Below, in pieces: positions 1 to 7,361 of a DNA stretch of 19,590 nt (the first letter of the stretch is position 1; each line of letters begins with the position of its first letter). Below the pieces are notes generated by a model, which worked only from the letters and a program-made list of their open reading frames with translations, made no database searches and was not told the origin of the DNA. The DNA is from Dehalococcoidales bacterium (GTDB taxonomy: Bacteria > Chloroflexota > Dehalococcoidia > Dehalococcoidales > UBA5627). The stretch covers positions 1 to 19,590 of the forward strand of contig JAAYNN010000146.1 in the NCBI GenBank assembly GCA_012520835.1, read 5' to 3'. The position numbers and the translations under genes were made by a program.

Positions 1-479
1 AGCTCCGGCAGATTGATGCAGAGCTTGGTTTCCATGTCCAGTGGGTTGCCTATCCAGAAGCGCTCCTTATCCTCTTTACCGAAAACCAGTTCGATATCGC
101 GGTCCTCAGCCAGATTCACCGCCGAATAGTGGCTGGGGACTGTCTTGACCGGCTGCGGCCCTTCCACTACGCTTGCGACATCTCCGCCGATGGTCAGGTA
201 GGGCATCACCTGCAGCGAGCCGTAGGTGCTGGTTCCTGATAATACCTCGGCGATAAAGGGGTCATTGGTATCGGGGGGCGTCTGGGTCAGGTTCAAATCG
301 GTTACCCCCAGCACTACCTCGGTTATCATGCCGAAGAAGCGGCGCTTCTGCCCCTCTATGGTGACATAACGCCCGACCACCATATCTTCCACCGATGTGC
401 TGCTGTCGAGCCTGACCTCCACCCCCTTATTGGAAGATCCGGAAACGACGATGCCCATTCTCTTATCTTTGTCGCTCAT
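1..479 (-). CDS. HerA-like ATPase, N-terminal part (cut by window edge)
   Basis: This is the first 159 codons of a gene that runs off the left edge. The translation starts MSDKDKRMGIVVSGSS and gives a beta-rich HAS-barrel-like domain at about residues 8-120. It ends in FWIGNPLDMETKLCINLPEL, the segment that in HerA-like proteins sits just before the Walker A loop of the FtsK/HerA ATPase core. The P-loop itself is outside the window. HerA forms hexameric rings that translocate DNA and works with the NurA nuclease in end resection or phage defence; a nurA gene lies at 8701-9909. The ATG overlaps the TGA of the upstream gene in an ATGA arrangement, implying translational coupling. The family call rests on the barrel and the pre-P-loop motif; other HerA/VirB4-type ATPases remain possible. 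Confidence 0.75.
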   Translation of the reverse strand, partial: MSDKDKRMGIVVSGSSNKGVEVRLDSSTSVEDMVVGRYVTIEGQKRRFFGMITEVVLGVTDLNLTQTPPDTNDPFIAEVLSGTSTYGSLQVMPYLTIGGDVASVVEGPQPVKTVPSHYSAVNLAEDRDIELVFGKEDKERFWIGNPLDMETKLCINLPE

Positions 480-1075
480 TGTTTTATCCTTTCCAGAATG
501 GTTCTGAGGCGGTTGTAATCCCCGCTCAGAGTGGTGGCAAGGTGTTTGCCGGCGGCTACCAAAAAGGAGTGTTTATCCTCGTGCACCCGGCTTATATTGC
601 GCAGTACGGCGGCAATCAATTCCTCGTGCGGCAGGCTGACAGCACTGTTTAGAAGGGTATTTAGAAATTCGAATTGACTGCTGAACTGCACCACATCCGC
701 ATCGGAGCAGGTATAAACGAAACTATGGATGGGGACGGGGCGGGGGGGCAGATACTGAAAAATTTTGTTATCTTCTTTGTAGCCGACTGATAGCGCCTCG
801 AATTCACTTTTTAAAAGCCTGGCAATCTGCGGGCTGGCTTTATAGAGCGCTTCCTCGCTGCTTTCGTCTTTCCCCCGTGCCAGCGGTTTTCTGCCGGGGT
901 CGATTCCGGTAGTGGCAGCGTTGAATACGACAGCGAATAATTCACAATCGGCACTTTTGGTTTTGACCAGGCCGCCCAGCGGCGGGAAGCAGTCAAGCTC
1001 GTAGCACTGGGCGGTAAAACCTGATGTTGAAGAGCGGATTACCTCTCCGACTCTCTGCATCTTTGAAACATCCAT
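476..1075 (-). CDS. HAS-barrel domain protein coupled to HerA-like ATPase
   Basis: A 199-residue soluble protein. Residues about 8-70 (VGEVIRSSTSGFTAQCYEL onward, with a GGLVKTK turn and a following ELFAVVFN strand) look like the HAS (HerA-ATP synthase) barrel found at the N terminus of HerA ATPases. The remainder (about 75-199) is mainly helical and carries no catalytic motif I recognise. Stop and start overlap by 4 nt with the HerA-like gene downstream, so the two are almost certainly co-translated. A stand-alone barrel beside HerA is plausibly an accessory subunit of the ring or an adaptor to NurA; that role is inferred. There is no strong Shine-Dalgarno immediately upstream of the ATG at 1075. 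The reading frame is supported by the tight coupling and by the barrel pattern. Confidence 0.7.
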   Translation of the reverse strand: MDVSKMQRVGEVIRSSTSGFTAQCYELDCFPPLGGLVKTKSADCELFAVVFNAATTGIDPGRKPLARGKDESSEEALYKASPQIARLLKSEFEALSVGYKEDNKIFQYLPPRPVPIHSFVYTCSDADVVQFSSQFEFLNTLLNSAVSLPHEELIAAVLRNISRVHEDKHSFLVAAGKHLATTLSGDYNRLRTILERIKQ

Positions 1076-1224
1076 TTAAATTACCTTTATCTTACCGAAC
1101 ATAATACCCAGACCGTGGGGACAAGGGATGCAGTTCTCCCTGCGTCTTTTCGATAGGGATATTAACTTAGATTTGCCGAAGGGGTAAAAGATGCAGGGCA
1201 AACGAAGTTTGAAACAGGTTAAAA

Positions 1225-1245
1225 CCCCGGCCGCAAGGTCGTGGG
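1225..1245 (-). terminator. Hairpin terminator after the 30-residue mini-gene
   Basis: The plus strand reads CCCCGGCC-GCAA-GGTCGTGGG, a GC-rich stem of about 8 pairs with one bulged T, one G-T pair and a GNRA-type tetraloop. Read on the minus strand it is followed at once by TTTT (1221-1224), as in an intrinsic terminator. It lies 10 nt beyond the stop codon of the mini-gene at 1255-1347. Confidence 0.5.
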
Positions 1246-1254
1246 AAGTTTATT

Positions 1255-1347
1255 TTAAACCCGCGGCAGTCTGATAGTCATCCATTTACTTTCAACCATG
1301 AACCAGAAAAATTCAATGATGATTGCGATGGGAAACCAAATAGGCAT
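1255..1347 (-). CDS. 30-residue hydrophobic mini-protein
   Basis: A short frame starting MPIWFPIAIIIEFFWFMVES and ending in a basic KWMTIRLPRV-like tail. Its first 18 residues are almost all hydrophobic or aromatic, consistent with one membrane helix followed by a charged tail. Support for it being real: AAGGAGAG sits about 8 nt upstream of the ATG, a possible TATAAT -10 box lies about 45 nt further upstream, and a GC-rich hairpin plus T-run follows the stop. I do not recognise the family. It could be a membrane-targeting or regulatory mini-protein, or a leader peptide for the HAS-barrel/HerA genes downstream, although the terminator between them argues for separate expression. No codon-level conservation can be tested here. 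Confidence 0.5.
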   Translation of the reverse strand: MPIWFPIAIIIEFFWFMVESKWMTIRLPRV

Positions 1348-1389
1348 AAATCACTCTCCTTTATCCGATAAATCGATAAGATTTTATAT

Positions 1390-1419
1390 ATTATATTACT
1401 AAACAGACATCTATTGCCA
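1390..1419 (-). promoter_or_regulatory. Candidate promoter for the mini-gene
   Basis: On the minus strand TGGCAA (1414-1419) and TATAAT (1390-1395) are separated by 18 bp. The -10 is consensus; the -35 is weak. The surrounding DNA is AT-rich. It is suitably placed for the 30-residue gene starting at 1347. Confidence 0.35.
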
Positions 1420-1467
1420 GATATCCGGATTTATATTATTGATGTTCTTAAAATTATATGCAAGCAG

Positions 1468-2289
1468 CTACCAGTATATACTGTAACTGGAGACAATGCC
1501 AGAGGGAAGGTAGTAATAATCGCCCAGTTCGTCTTCCATTTCGGAAAGGGTTTTTTCCATCTCTTTAAGCTCTGTTTGCCAGGCTTTCATTTGCTGGTAT
1601 TCTTCCGTTCCTGTAATGAAAGTTTTTCCCTCTACGGCTTCGTTATACTGCTTTACCTGATGGTTATATTCTGCAAGCAGCGTTTTATAGCTTTCCCAGC
1701 CGTTTAGATAATCCTCCAGAAATGAATATTCCAGCGATTCCGCTTCATCTATGCCGATATGCCCGTAGATTTTACCGATTGCCAGATAGCCGATGGTATC
1801 CCATTTATCGGCGGCGGGATAGGGGTCTATGGCGCTTTCATATATATACTGTTCCCCGTCCCATGTCTTTAAGAGTCCACCGGTGCAATCGATAAATACC
1901 AGCCCCATATCGGTCGTTTCGAAGGCGTTGATAGCATGGCCGATGCTGCCGTCGGCATAATCGATGCTGACCCAGCCCGCTTTAATGCCGGCCTGTTCGG
2001 CATTGTTATGCAGTGTTTCGGCAAAGTCGCTGCAGACGAAAACTTCCGGCCCGTCCTTGACGTAGGGCAGGGTGTTGGTATCGTCTTCAGATATAAATAT
2101 CAGCAGTTGTTCGAAGGTGGGATTAGCTGCATTCTCATTATTGATTAAGCGTATCGGTTTATTATCGCCGCCGACGATGACCGCTCCGCTCTCGGAGTAG
2201 ATATACCCCTCCCCGGGGAGAAAAAAGCAGTCGCAGGAGGTTGCCAGCAGCGCAAACGCAGCCAGAATAGCCAGTAATAGTTTTTTCAT
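1468..2289 (-). CDS. Transglutaminase-like lipoprotein
   Basis: A 273-residue exported protein. The N terminus MKKLLLAILAAFALLATSC is a signal peptide with a lipobox-like ATSC, so Cys19 would be lipidated and the protein tethered to the outer face of the membrane. The core has the order expected of a transglutaminase-like cysteine enzyme: Cys86 in FVCSDFAE, His118 in SIGHAINAFE, and Asp134 in LVFIDCTGG. Residues about 195-257 are charged and helical and may form a coiled coil. The ATG is supported by AGGAGA 5 nt upstream. Such folds act as proteases, as cross-linkers or as inactive binding domains; I cannot tell which. The gene diverges from the surface-protein cluster starting at 2579, so a role in processing or cross-linking those proteins is a reasonable guess, not a demonstrated one. 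Confidence 0.65.
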   Translation of the reverse strand: MKKLLLAILAAFALLATSCDCFFLPGEGYIYSESGAVIVGGDNKPIRLINNENAANPTFEQLLIFISEDDTNTLPYVKDGPEVFVCSDFAETLHNNAEQAGIKAGWVSIDYADGSIGHAINAFETTDMGLVFIDCTGGLLKTWDGEQYIYESAIDPYPAADKWDTIGYLAIGKIYGHIGIDEAESLEYSFLEDYLNGWESYKTLLAEYNHQVKQYNEAVEGKTFITGTEEYQQMKAWQTELKEMEKTLSEMEDELGDYYYLPSGIVSSYSIYW

Positions 2290-2410
2290 CGGTCTCCTGA
2301 TATTGTAGCGTTTTTTTCCCTTTAAAGAAAGCTTTCGGGAGGCCGCGTGCTGGTTTAACAGGGTGGTTGTAAAAGGGGGAGATAAAACGATAAAATAATA
2401 GTGATATTTG

Positions 2411-2441
2411 TTACATATTTTTGTAATGCTGATGGTATAAT
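2411..2441 (+). promoter_or_regulatory. Promoter of the surface-protein cluster
   Basis: TGGTATAAT (2433-2441) is an extended -10 element. The best -35 match is TTACAT (2411-2416), 19 bp away, so the extended -10 would carry most of the recognition. Transcription would start near 2448 and leave an AT-rich leader of about 130 nt before the first gene. A second, weaker TATAGT lies at 2556-2561. The interval 2290-2578 holds no gene. Confidence 0.45.
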
Positions 2442-2578
2442 AGAATAAAAGAGATTATCGCCTCGGTTATTAATGGTGATTAATATACCTCCGGGTAGCT
2501 GCTACCGTTTTATTATCGTAAATTGGCTTTTTTAGGTGTATTTTTGATTATAGAGTATAGTATTTAAAGAGCAGATTG

Positions 2579-3964
2579 ATGATCAGGGAAAGATTAAAAC
2601 TGAGTTCGGCAGCCGGTTACTTAATCCGGATACTGGCAACCGTTTCTTTGCTGGCGCTGTTTCCGGTGGCACCTTTGCATGTTGCAAAGGCTGAACCGGC
2701 CGGTGTAACGGTAGAGCGTTACTATGCAACATGGACAGATGAATGGCGCACCAGCAGCACCACTTATGTCGATATCCAACCCACTGCAGGCTATTATCCC
2801 CTTAAAATGACTTTCACTCCTGCCGTTACCGGGAATTATATGCTTATTACCTCTTTTACCATATCCAATGTGGCAACCAACAGGCAGACTCATGTCCGCG
2901 TGCTGCGCAACGGCACGCAACTATTCAACCAGGAGTTTACACCCAGCTATGGCGCCGATTTTTTTACCAGCGGCTATACTCAGGTAAGCCAGCTTCAGGG
3001 CCAGACAACCTACACATATCAGATGCAGGTGATGACCAACCATGTTACCGGCACGGCAAGAATCAGGGATGCCACCATTAGCGTCATCAAGGTGGAAAAT
3101 TATTATTGCGCCAGCGACGACGCCACCTATAATTACACCGCGGGCACATATCAGGACGGGTTGAGCCTGGATATTCCGGCTGTCGCTTCGGGCGAATACC
3201 TGGTACTGGCGGCTTCTTCCGTTGCAAACGATTCAACCTCGAAAGAGATTTATTGCAGCCTGTTTCGGGGTATCATCTCTCAAGCCGAGATTGTGAGCAC
3301 ATATTCCAGATCCGGCGAATACCACGGCTGGATGGCAATGCGCATCATGGCTTTTAGCGGTACGCCTGAAACCATCAAGCTGCGGTATAAAGTATTAATG
3401 CCCAATACGTGTACCGTCAATAATCAAAAGATTGTAGCGGTAAAACTGAGCGACCTCGGTTGCGACGCAGGCTTTGCGGAGAGTGAGTTATTATCCGTTA
3501 CCAATAGCACCGCTTATCAGGTAAAAGCCAGCGAATCTTTCACCCTTGCTCAACCGGGAGACTATATGATGATATCTTTCGCCATGGTTAACGGAAGCTC
3601 TACGAAAGCGGGGCGGGAAGCCTATGCCAGGCTCAATGTCGATAACGCTTTTTATGTGGAAAAGAGCTTCAAGCCGGAGGCGATAACGGATTATGTTCCG
3701 CTTTATACCTTTCAAAAATACCGCATGACTGCGGGGAGTCATACTATAAGCCTTGAATACAGGTCGGGCAACACAATCGCTATCACAAGCGTCAAGAACG
3801 CCCGTGTCTTATATATAAAAGTGAATACGCTGCAATCGTATCAGGATAACGGCATTAATATAAGAACCTCTTTCGATGCCGGTTATCCCACTATTCACCT
3901 CTACGGCTACGCTTATCAATACCAGTGGTCGGCGACGCCGGCGGCGCTGCCAACGATGGGGTGA
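2579..3964 (+). CDS. Large secreted beta-repeat protein, 5' part (frameshifted)
   Basis: A 461-residue frame from the ATG at 2579; a TTG one codon earlier is possible, and the ribosome site is weak. Residues 1-38 form a signal peptide ending VAKA. There follow three tandem beta-rich repeats of about 115-130 residues (about 45-173, 175-290 and 300-417). Each contains a G-[NED]-Y core strand (GNYMLI, GEYLVL, GDYMMI), an N/S-rich turn, and a closing strand such as ISVIKV, IVAVKL or LYIKV. Tyr, Thr and Ser are abundant, typical of adhesins or surface-layer proteins. After Trp450 the frame runs into a non-homologous tail and a TGA. The natural continuation is in the next frame from about 3925. One extra G restores an uninterrupted 832-residue protein, so this is either a sequencing indel or a recent mutation. 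No membrane anchor is present. Confidence 0.7.
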   Translation: MIRERLKLSSAAGYLIRILATVSLLALFPVAPLHVAKAEPAGVTVERYYATWTDEWRTSSTTYVDIQPTAGYYPLKMTFTPAVTGNYMLITSFTISNVATNRQTHVRVLRNGTQLFNQEFTPSYGADFFTSGYTQVSQLQGQTTYTYQMQVMTNHVTGTARIRDATISVIKVENYYCASDDATYNYTAGTYQDGLSLDIPAVASGEYLVLAASSVANDSTSKEIYCSLFRGIISQAEIVSTYSRSGEYHGWMAMRIMAFSGTPETIKLRYKVLMPNTCTVNNQKIVAVKLSDLGCDAGFAESELLSVTNSTAYQVKASESFTLAQPGDYMMISFAMVNGSSTKAGREAYARLNVDNAFYVEKSFKPEAITDYVPLYTFQKYRMTAGSHTISLEYRSGNTIAITSVKNARVLYIKVNTLQSYQDNGINIRTSFDAGYPTIHLYGYAYQYQWSATPAALPTMG

Positions 3965-5076
3965 ACGGCAGCCTCGTTTATACGCATAGCATCAATTCTG
4001 CACCCAACTGCAGGATAGAAAGCAGCCTGTCACTTTTTGATGTCCCGGCAGCGTCTTACGGCGTGTGGCATGCGGTAATCTACCGGGCATACAGCGGAGA
4101 TGCGGCGCCTGCGGCAACATACAGCCCTGATGACAACAACAGTACCATGGAGATGCAATTCTACGTGAATCAGGATGCGCTTTCGCATGATATCCCGCCT
4201 GTCATAACAGCAGTCAATTTGTATGATGGAGACCGTCTTGGAGAAGCGGCTGCCATGACTCCTCAAACCGAGCATGCCGTCAAGATTACAATTTTCGATA
4301 GCTATACGCTTTCGGACTTGAGCTATGTCAGGGTTATCATGTTCTATGATGCCGACGGCTTATATAATGCCGGCGATATCCCCGCCACGGGCGATACGCA
4401 GACAGCCGCGATACTTACGTGTACGGTCGGAGCTGTGCCGGCCTGGACGATCAATGCCGGCGCAGACAGCACCTGGATCATAAACGATGCCAATTGTGAA
4501 CAGCCGGATTTATCCGCCACCACCGGCGATTTCTGGTTTCATTTTCAACCGGGCAAGGTGGCAACGGCAACGGAAACCGCCGGAGCTGCCAGGTGGCATA
4601 TCTATGCTGAAGCTGAAAACAGCGCCGGCCCGGCTGAAAATTACCGGGATAACATCAATATGAACTGGTATGGCGAGATTACCGTCAGCACACCGGCCAT
4701 CGATTTCGGCAGCGTGGCGCTCGGTTCGGATTTTGCCGACAACCCGTTTCCGGATATCTCTATAACCTATATTTGCAACGGCGATTACCGGCAGCAAATC
4801 AGAGCCGGTTCGCCGTGGACGGGTGACGGTTTCTCGGTAGCGCTGGATGCAGCCGGTATGCCCGGGAACGCCGAATTTTCATTAAAAGCCTGTAACGCTT
4901 CGAATCTAGAGAGCGCCGTGCCTGTTTCGACCTCTTTTACCACATTTAATACCGGCACCCAGACCGGTGAGAGCGGAAATACAGAAAGCGCCAATACCAT
5001 CTGGCTGAAACTGGGGGCTGAAGGTATTCCGGCGCTGACTTATAACGGAACGATATATTTCGGCATTGCTCCATGA
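3925..5076 (+). CDS. Large secreted beta-repeat protein, 3' part
   Basis: This frame continues the preceding one after a one-base slip near 3923-3927. The GTG at 3925 is not a convincing true start: it has no ribosome site and no signal peptide, and it begins mid-domain. Residues about 1-90 complete a beta domain begun upstream. Residues 93-250 and 251-383 are an Ig-like pair closely matching the protein at 5167-6192. Shared landmarks include YDAD, TQTAAI, W-I-AG, an ATTGD turn, GKVAT, NWYGEITV/WYGQMTV, DFG-V-LG, NGD, EFSL, WLKL and a terminal Y-GT. There is no C-terminal membrane helix or sorting signal, so the protein is probably released or held non-covalently, perhaps by the anchored proteins encoded downstream. 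The function is unknown. Confidence 0.65.
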   Translation: MVGDAGGAANDGVNGSLVYTHSINSAPNCRIESSLSLFDVPAASYGVWHAVIYRAYSGDAAPAATYSPDDNNSTMEMQFYVNQDALSHDIPPVITAVNLYDGDRLGEAAAMTPQTEHAVKITIFDSYTLSDLSYVRVIMFYDADGLYNAGDIPATGDTQTAAILTCTVGAVPAWTINAGADSTWIINDANCEQPDLSATTGDFWFHFQPGKVATATETAGAARWHIYAEAENSAGPAENYRDNINMNWYGEITVSTPAIDFGSVALGSDFADNPFPDISITYICNGDYRQQIRAGSPWTGDGFSVALDAAGMPGNAEFSLKACNASNLESAVPVSTSFTTFNTGTQTGESGNTESANTIWLKLGAEGIPALTYNGTIYFGIAP

Positions 5077-5114
5077 TATTTAAAGGGGGTGGCAGGTTAT
5101 CGAATTAAAATATT

Positions 5115-5144
5115 CTGACAGGATAATGCATAAAAAGATAAAAT
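5115..5144 (+). promoter_or_regulatory. Candidate internal promoter before the 341-residue surface protein
   Basis: CTGACA (5115-5120) and TAAAAT (5139-5144) are 18 bp apart, in the 90-bp AT-rich gap ahead of the gene at 5167. If used, it would let this secreted protein be expressed more strongly than the gene before it. Confidence 0.3.
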
Positions 5145-5166
5145 TTATTATAAAAAGGGGGTTAAT

Positions 5167-6192
5167 ATGCGAAAATTAATTACATTCTTGGTGGTATTGT
5201 CACTGCTTGTTGCGACTATGCCGTCGCTGGCGGTGTTTGCCGCTGAAACCGGTACCAGCTTTGGCTCCTTTACCGTCGGCGGCGAGGCGCCTCAAATTAC
5301 TGACTTCCAGACCTATTCCAATGCCACCTGCACGACGGTCGCTACCAATTTCACACCGCAGGTGACCTATTATGCCAAGGTGACCGTTGATGATGCCAAT
5401 AACTTGAGCGATATACTGGAGGTGAAGGTAAAAATCTATTACGATGCCGATACTTCCTCGCCTGCCAATGAGGCAGACATTTCACAAGGAATGACTCAAA
5501 CGGCTGCCATCATGACATGGACCAGGACTACCGGTACCGGCCTCTGGACGATCGATGCCGGCACTCCGACTACATGGGCCATCATACCGACATCTTGCGC
5601 ATTGCCGGAATCAATGGACGCCACCACCGGCGATTGGATATTTGCCTTTAAGGTAGGCAAGGTAGCCACTGAATCGCTGGGAACTGCCGGCTGGGAGTTG
5701 CATGCACGTGTTACAGACGGTACATTTTACACCCATGGCAGCTACCTGAGAGGTAAGCAGGTACTCTGGTACGGCCAGATGACTGTCAATACCGACAATG
5801 TTGACTTTGGCGTAGTCAATCTCGGCACCGGTTTTGGCGCTGATGTAAACAAAGTAACCGGTATTTCTGTAACGATGATTTCCAATGGGGATTTCGCTGG
5901 AAATGGAGCAGTTTCAGAAATGTGGAATGGATCCAATCCTGATAACATAGCTATTTACGATGAAACCGGAGTCTGCGCCAATGCCAATGAGTTTTCGCTT
6001 ATGACATGGGGTGTAGATGATTTCTCCAAAGCGGTACTGATTACTCTGGATGGAGCTAATGTTATGAATAACGACCAGACTTCCGAAGACGGTTTAGAAC
6101 GTGATACTATTACTGCCTGGCTTAAATTATCCAATACGTTTCCCAACGATACCTATACCGGTACCGTTTTCTACAAGATTGTAAATCGTTAA
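5167..6192 (+). CDS. Secreted two-domain beta-sandwich surface protein
   Basis: A 341-residue protein with a clear signal peptide (MRKLITFLVVLSLLVATMPS, cleavage near VFA-AET at 25). Residues about 42-205 and 206-341 form two beta-rich domains. They are paralogous to the last 290 residues of the preceding split protein: TQTAAI at 110-115, ATTGDW at 152-157, GKVAT at 164-168, LWYGQMTV at 200-207, DFGVVNLG at 213-220, EFSL at 275-278, WLKL at 318-321 and TYTGT at 329-333. The second domain resembles the DFG-x-V-x-LG to YTGT beta-sandwich common in secreted proteins of anaerobes and archaea. A run of G ends 5 nt before the ATG and serves as ribosome site. No anchor is seen. It could be the main exported subunit of the cluster, but its ligand or assembly state is unknown. 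Confidence 0.8.
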   Translation: MRKLITFLVVLSLLVATMPSLAVFAAETGTSFGSFTVGGEAPQITDFQTYSNATCTTVATNFTPQVTYYAKVTVDDANNLSDILEVKVKIYYDADTSSPANEADISQGMTQTAAIMTWTRTTGTGLWTIDAGTPTTWAIIPTSCALPESMDATTGDWIFAFKVGKVATESLGTAGWELHARVTDGTFYTHGSYLRGKQVLWYGQMTVNTDNVDFGVVNLGTGFGADVNKVTGISVTMISNGDFAGNGAVSEMWNGSNPDNIAIYDETGVCANANEFSLMTWGVDDFSKAVLITLDGANVMNNDQTSEDGLERDTITAWLKLSNTFPNDTYTGTVFYKIVNR

Positions 6193-6209
6193 TACGGGGG
6201 TAAACTCTA

Positions 6210-7358
6210 TTGAATAAAGTTAGCGGTCTGACTTTAAAAAGGGCTGCAGCTTTTCTGCTGGCGTTGCTGCTGTCTGCCGCCGCTTGTCCCGGTATAGCGC
6301 CGGTCAGCGCCGGCGGCGGCATTGCCATGTCGGGCAGCTTCTACCAGCAGGCTTTCGAAATACCGCAGGGCGCTGAAATCGGCGGACCCGATATCTACGT
6401 GGTCGTTTTCAATAATGGCAGCGAAGAAATGGTGGTGCGGATGAAAACGCGGGCGCCGGATGGGGTGCACATAGTATTATCACAAACCTCTTTCAGCCTG
6501 GAGCCGTCCGGGCATTTGCAGATACCGGTCAGTGTCGAGGTAGATGAGGATGCCGTACCCGGCACATATGAAATCAGTATAACCGCCGAATCCTATAAGA
6601 AAGAAGCAGTCGGGATACAGGTGTCGGGATCTGCCGGGCAAACCGCCAGCCTGACCGTGCTGGGTGAATCCGGGATGGTCAGCATACAGGCTGCCAGCCC
6701 CGACAGTTCGCCGATAACGTCGCATGTCAGATTATACCGGGTGGTAGAAGGCAAGAACCGCGAGGTGGCTTACAGCCAGACCGGTTACCTGGAAGCGCGT
6801 GTGGCTCCCGGCAGTTTCTATGCCGTCAGCTATATCGGCGGCATAAACCTGGCGGAAGAGTATTTCGATGTGGCTTCCGGCGAAACCAGATCTATCACCT
6901 TATCGGGCGCTACCGTTTATTTCGAGGGATTCGATATCGTTGCCAATTACAACGAAAGCGATAAAAAATTAGCCTTTGTGAAAATCGTCTATACCGTTAG
7001 AAACCTCTACCAGCGCATCGACGAGGGGCAGGTCATCCTGTCCGTCAAGCGCGGCGGAGTGCTGCTTCCCGAGGTGGTAATGGCCACTCTCAGCCCGCTG
7101 GAAACGGGGCGGGCGGGCTTGAACTATAACTACATCCCGTCGGACGGCTGGGTGGCGGGGGAATACGAATTTCAATTGATTCTGAAACTGGACGGCCAGC
7201 AGTACACCACCAGTTCCGTCAAGGACATGTCGGTGGCTAAGGGGGGTATAGCGGCTTTCTTCAGCTCTATAAATCCTTATGTATGGGCGGCCATCGGTCT
7301 GGTACTGCTGTTTATCATCATCTTTTTTATAACGAGGATGGCAGCCAGGAGGCGATGA
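6210..7358 (+). CDS. Membrane-anchored Ig-like surface protein (WxL-interacting-protein-like layout)
   Basis: A 382-residue protein with a TTG start preceded by GGGGGT about 9 nt upstream. There is a signal peptide at 1-34. Residues about 45-150 form an Ig-like/NEW3-type domain (YVVVFNNGSEEMVVRMK, LQIPVSVEVDEDAVPGTYEI). Residues about 153-235 resemble a carboxypeptidase-regulatory-like sandwich (SHVRLYRVVEGK, FYAVSYIGG). About 240-345 form a third sandwich. A membrane helix spans about 356-375, followed by RMAARRR as a cytosolic anchor. Signal, two or three sandwiches, one C-terminal helix and a short basic tail is the plan of WxL-interacting proteins of Firmicutes. Here the neighbours upstream are two anchorless secreted proteins that could be its ligands. 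That parallel is structural only; no sequence match is claimed. Confidence 0.75.
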   Translation: MNKVSGLTLKRAAAFLLALLLSAAACPGIAPVSAGGGIAMSGSFYQQAFEIPQGAEIGGPDIYVVVFNNGSEEMVVRMKTRAPDGVHIVLSQTSFSLEPSGHLQIPVSVEVDEDAVPGTYEISITAESYKKEAVGIQVSGSAGQTASLTVLGESGMVSIQAASPDSSPITSHVRLYRVVEGKNREVAYSQTGYLEARVAPGSFYAVSYIGGINLAEEYFDVASGETRSITLSGATVYFEGFDIVANYNESDKKLAFVKIVYTVRNLYQRIDEGQVILSVKRGGVLLPEVVMATLSPLETGRAGLNYNYIPSDGWVAGEYEFQLILKLDGQQYTTSSVKDMSVAKGGIAAFFSSINPYVWAAIGLVLLFIIIFFITRMAARRR

Positions 7359-7361
7359 GCG

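Noticed and set aside
1414..1707. Plus-strand hydrophobic frame opposite the lipoprotein gene
   Set aside because: It overlaps the well-supported transglutaminase-like gene and has no ribosome site; the hydrophobicity arises from antisense reading.
3910..3964. Programmed ribosomal frameshift in the split surface gene
   Set aside because: There is no slippery heptamer or clear downstream stimulatory structure; a simple one-base indel explains it better.
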